From contig WRIB01000024.1 of assembly GCA_009782955.1 (NCBI GenBank), positions 1 through 39,631 of the forward strand: a DNA stretch of 39,631 nt, read 5' to 3'. This document shows, one piece after another, positions 37,238 through 39,631 of this stretch (its first letter is position 1; the number at the start of each line of letters is the position of its first letter). The stretch is from Treponema sp. (GTDB lineage: Bacteria; Spirochaetota; Spirochaetia; Treponematales; Breznakiellaceae). The notes below the pieces were generated by a model. The model worked only from the letters and a program-made list of their open reading frames with translations. It was not told the DNA's origin and made no database searches. A program made the translations under genes and the position numbers.

Positions 37238-38233
37238 ATGCTAAAGGATTCTTTTGGCCGAACCCTTGATTATCTCAGAGTTTCCGTTACCGATCGCTGT
37301 AACCTCCGCTGCGTGTACTGTATGCCTCCCGAAGGGGTGGAGTGGAAACCGCACGAAACCGTACTCTCCTTTGAAGATTTCCTCCGCATTTGCAGAATTA
37401 TGACAGAGTTGGGCATACGCAAAATCAAAGTTACCGGCGGTGAACCTCTGGTACGCCGCGGTGTTGCCTCGTTTATAAAAAATCTCAAGAAATTTCCGGG
37501 CATAGATAAAGTTACCCTTACGACAAACGGCCTGCTTTTGGGCGCATATCTGGACGAAGCCGAAGCAATGGGAGCATTACCAGACGGGATCAACATCAGT
37601 CTTGATGCCTTGAACCCGGAACGATCCAAACAAATTTCCCGCAATGGCAATACCGTACTACAGGAAATATCCCCTCTTCTGGATCGCATGCTTAAAAAAA
37701 ACATTACGGTAAAGATTAACTGTGTACCGATCCGAAACAATAACGAAGAAGAGATTCTTCCCATAACTGCTTTGGCAAAAGATAAAAACATTGCCGTACG
37801 TTTTATAGAACTAATGCCCCTTGGTTTTGCCGCTGCGTTGGAACCCGTCCCAGGCGGTGAGATCGCCGCACTTCTCGAAAAATCCTATGGCGCACTGACG
37901 CCGTATTCCGGAGTCTCCGGCAACGGCCCGGCGGTTTATTACAAGCTTCCGGGTTTAGCCGGAACAATTGGCTTTATCAATGCCATAAGCCGCGGCTTCT
38001 GCGAAACCTGCAGCCGCCTCCGCCTGACTTCCGTCGGATTTCTAAAACTTTGTCTTTCTGATGATCTGGGCATGGATCTAAAAGAACTGCTCCGTGCCGG
38101 TGTATCCGACAATGAACTCGCCCAGGCAATTACGGAAATTTCCATTAAAAAACCGCGGTACCACAATCTTTCGGAAGTTTACTGTGTACGCCCGTCGGAA
38201 CATCCTGACGGTATGTCGGAAATCGGGGGATAA
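37238..38233 (+). CDS. moaA: GTP 3',8-cyclase MoaA
   Basis: This 331-aa radical-SAM enzyme starts molybdopterin synthesis from GTP. The N-terminal cluster is in CNLRCVYCMPPEG (CxxxCxxC), SAM-binding in VTGGEPLVR, TTNGLLL and NISLDAL. The C-terminal second cluster is held by CETCSRLRLTSVGFLKLC. The protein ends in GG (MSEIGG), as needed by MoaA for activity together with MoaC. The spacing to moaC is 11 nt. The sequence shows no damage. Confidence 0.97.
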   Translation: MLKDSFGRTLDYLRVSVTDRCNLRCVYCMPPEGVEWKPHETVLSFEDFLRICRIMTELGIRKIKVTGGEPLVRRGVASFIKNLKKFPGIDKVTLTTNGLLLGAYLDEAEAMGALPDGINISLDALNPERSKQISRNGNTVLQEISPLLDRMLKKNITVKINCVPIRNNNEEEILPITALAKDKNIAVRFIELMPLGFAAALEPVPGGEIAALLEKSYGALTPYSGVSGNGPAVYYKLPGLAGTIGFINAISRGFCETCSRLRLTSVGFLKLCLSDDLGMDLKELLRAGVSDNELAQAITEISIKKPRYHNLSEVYCVRPSEHPDGMSEIGG

Positions 38234-38248
38234 GAAATTAATTATTAT

Positions 38249-38256
38249 GATATACT
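38249..38256 (+). promoter_or_regulatory. Leaderless extended -10 of the MOSC-MogA gene
   Basis: TGATATACT (the TGn element at 38248-38250 and TATACT at 38251-38256) lies 6 nt before ATG 38263. No Shine-Dalgarno and no clear -35 are present. It lies in the 29-nt gap after moaA, so the gene has a private start even if it is also read from moaCA. Confidence 0.6.
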
Positions 38257-38262
38257 ATCGTC

Positions 38263-39279
38263 ATGGGTAAAGTTTTGGCAGTATGTACCAGTTCCGAAAA
38301 AGGAACGGCAAAACGCAATGTTGGAAAAGCCGAGTTTGTCCTTGATCACGGCATAGCCGGTGACGCTCACGCCGGTCCCTGGCACCGGCAGGTATCGCTG
38401 CTGTCTTATCAAAAAATCGAAGCTTTCAGGGCCAAGGGCGCGAAGGTAGAAGACGGGGACTTTGGGGAAAACCTCGTGGTGGAAGGTATTGATTTCCGCA
38501 GCCTTCCGGTGGGAACCGCTTTTGAATGCGGAGAAGTTCTTCTGGAATTAACCCAGATTGGAAAAGAATGTCACAGCCACTGCGCCATTTACAAAACCAT
38601 GGGGGATTGCATCATGCCCCGTGAGGGGGTTTTTGCCAAAGTTCTCCGCGGCGGGTTTATTAACGTTGGGGATGAGATGATAGTCAGACAAGTTTCCCGA
38701 ACAGAGGCTGATGGGGAAAAGTTGTCTGACAATAATGCTCCGTATCGTATATGGATTATTACTGCCAGTGACAAAGGTTCCCGGGGAGAACGTGAGGATA
38801 AAAGTGAACCGGTAATACGGGAGATCGCCGCCGGTGCGGGCTATACAGTTGCAGGTTATACTTTGCTTTCCGATGATCAGGCGGGACTGGAAGCGGAATT
38901 TAAACGTATTTGCGACAACAGTTTTGCCGATCTTATCCTTACTACCGGCGGTACAGGCTTTTCTCCCCGCGACTGCGTGCCCGAAGCTACCGCAGCAGTG
39001 GCGGAACGGCTGGCGCCGGGCATTGCCGAAGCGATGCGTGCCGGGAGTATGGCAATTACAAAGCGAGCTATGTTAAGCCGGGCAATTGCAGCTATCCGAG
39101 GAAGCACACTCATTGTTAATCTTCCAGGAAGCCCCAGAGCGGCCCGCGAAAATCTTGAATTTATCATCAAAGAACTGCATCACGGCCTGGATATACTTAC
39201 ACACCGGGATAGTGAATGCGGAGGTATTAATCATAATGAGAAATATGGAAGTATTGGAATATGTTTGACAACTCCATAA
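38263..39279 (+). CDS. MOSC-MogA/MoaB fusion, Mo-cofactor protein
   Basis: This 338-aa two-domain protein has a MOSC domain (residues ~1-145), similar to stand-alone MOSC proteins that handle sulfur or molybdopterin (DHGIAGDAHAGPWHRQVSLL, FGENLVVEGID, and Cys-rich IGKECHSHCAIYKTMGDCIMPREGVFAKV). Residues ~160-310 form a MogA/MoaB domain that adenylates molybdopterin before metal insertion (IITASDKGSRGEREDKS, ILTTGGTGFSPRDCVPEATAAVAERLAPGIAEAMRAGS, STLIVNLPGSPRAARENLEFI). Fusing both would put two late cofactor steps on one chain. It follows moaCA on the same strand. The C-terminal ~25 residues after HRDSECGG are not conserved. Confidence 0.92.
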   Translation: MGKVLAVCTSSEKGTAKRNVGKAEFVLDHGIAGDAHAGPWHRQVSLLSYQKIEAFRAKGAKVEDGDFGENLVVEGIDFRSLPVGTAFECGEVLLELTQIGKECHSHCAIYKTMGDCIMPREGVFAKVLRGGFINVGDEMIVRQVSRTEADGEKLSDNNAPYRIWIITASDKGSRGEREDKSEPVIREIAAGAGYTVAGYTLLSDDQAGLEAEFKRICDNSFADLILTTGGTGFSPRDCVPEATAAVAERLAPGIAEAMRAGSMAITKRAMLSRAIAAIRGSTLIVNLPGSPRAARENLEFIIKELHHGLDILTHRDSECGGINHNEKYGSIGICLTTP

Positions 39280-39307
39280 CCCGGTAGTACAATTGATTCC
39301 AGGAAAA

Positions 39308-39417
39308 TTGTAAAAGCCAGCTCCGAACCCCTCAGGCGTAAATTTCGTCTTCCATGACGGAATTGCCTGCCGGGTCGATAGGTGGCAGGGGAAACCCGGC
39401 TGCCCGCCATTTTGCAA
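39308..39417 (+). ncRNA. Predicted Moco-type riboswitch aptamer
   Basis: The segment closes with an 8-bp P1 (TTGTAAAA at 39308-39315 with TTTTGCAA at 39410-39417, one G-U pair). Inside are the conserved-looking string GCTCCGAACCCCTCAGG and a two-part arm (CAGGC/GCCTG, then AATTTCGTC/GACGGAATT with six loop bases). The arm GGCAG-GGGAAACCC-GGCTGCC follows. These match my recollection of the Moco RNA motif, which senses molybdenum or tungsten cofactor. Its place behind moaC-moaA-mogA and before a ferredoxin-like gene of the kind found with tungsten or molybdenum oxidoreductases fits. I could not run a covariance search. Confidence 0.72.
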
Positions 39418-39421
39418 AGGG

Positions 39422-39496
39422 GCCTTCATAAACTCTCAATCACCCGGTGTTTTAAATTCTCTGGGAGGGAGAGTTTATGGGGGCTTTTTCTTTTTT
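39422..39496 (+). terminator. Intrinsic terminator of the riboswitch
   Basis: A 16-bp stem (39422-39437 with 39469-39484, two G-U pairs) is followed at once by TTTTTCTTTTTT (39485-39496). It lies 5 nt behind the aptamer and 17 nt before the next start codon, so cofactor-dependent premature termination is the obvious mechanism. It may also end the mogA transcript. Confidence 0.85.
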
Positions 39497-39513
39497 CCGT
39501 AAGGAGTGGGAAA

Positions 39514-39631
39514 ATGGCAAAACAACTCATGATTAAGCCGGAAAAATGTGTCGGATGCCGAACCTGCGAAATCATCTGTTCCTGGAACAGGGGGAAGAAT
39601 TTTAATCCCCGGAATTCCGCGGTTTCGGTAA
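39514..39631 (+). CDS. 4Fe-4S ferredoxin-like protein, cut by window end
   Basis: Only the first 39 residues are present. After MAKQLMIKPEK comes CVGCRTCEIIC, a CxxCxxCxxxC cluster motif (Cys12, 15, 18 and 22), then SWNRGKNFNPRNSAVSV. The start resembles iron-sulfur electron-transfer subunits encoded beside aldehyde:ferredoxin oxidoreductases and related tungsten or molybdenum enzymes. The riboswitch in front supports such a partner just beyond the window. GGAG lies 7 nt before ATG 39514. Confidence 0.8.
   Translation, partial: MAKQLMIKPEKCVGCRTCEIICSWNRGKNFNPRNSAVSV

Noticed and set aside
37081-37269. A 62-codon frame bridging moaC and moaA
   Set aside because: It overlaps conserved moaC and moaA coding sequence in another frame.

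Overview
The window looks like a chromosomal segment of a spirochaete, most likely a host-associated (possibly insect-gut) Treponema relative. This rests on family knowledge and not on a search. The pointers are a threonyl-tRNA synthetase that starts directly at the editing domain, an RND adaptor without its coiled-coil hairpin (known from Borrelia BesA), a CheX phosphatase, an HD-GYP and hybrid-kinase signalling operon, many Rhs fragments, and a base composition slightly on the AT side.

Layout. 1-2600 is an Rhs graveyard. Three copies of the same short Rhs segment are each followed by something different: a RelB/DinJ-YoeB toxin-antitoxin pair, an Rhs core end with a variable tip and two small membrane proteins (candidate immunity), and a frameshifted remnant. 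2738-4977 holds thrS and a convergent YjbQ-family gene. 5054-5127 is tRNA-Ala(GGC), whose 3' end seeds a 229-bp tandem array with inverted copies of the tRNA tail (5108-5673). An orphan ZnuB-type permease follows.

6642-21820 is one nested regulatory unit. A tandem-TetR repressor lies under a TTGACA-N17-TATGTT promoter whose -10 and start are covered by a 24-bp palindrome. The identical promoter and operator reappear 9.1 kb later in front of a TolC-adaptor-RND efflux operon that ends in a PII-like protein. Between regulator and target sits a complete beta-glucoside PTS block: a BglG/LicR-type regulator, EIIA, EIIB and EIIC of the lactose/cellobiose family, an Old-Yellow-Enzyme/FadH-like flavoprotein, a GH1 6-phospho-beta-glucosidase and a dedicated HPr. 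The block suggests uptake of a phosphorylated glycoside, release of the aglycone and reduction of that aglycone.

21902-26311 carries a HigBA-like toxin-antitoxin pair, a stand-alone receiver protein, threonine synthase and RNase Y. 26432-33290 (minus strand) is a tightly coupled four-gene signalling operon: an HD-GYP response regulator, a sensor with HPt domain, a diacylglycerol-kinase-like protein with an altered GGDGT motif, and a hybrid histidine kinase. Together they could form a His-Asp-His-Asp relay ending in c-di-GMP hydrolysis. 33368-36639 has enolase, radA and cheX.

36732-39631 is a molybdenum/tungsten cofactor block: moaC, moaA, a MOSC-MogA fusion, then a predicted Moco-type riboswitch with a strong intrinsic terminator in front of a truncated 4Fe-4S ferredoxin-like gene at the window edge.

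A recurring feature is a -10 box exactly 6 nt before the ATG with no Shine-Dalgarno (cheY-like, cheX, MOSC-MogA), which points to leaderless mRNAs.
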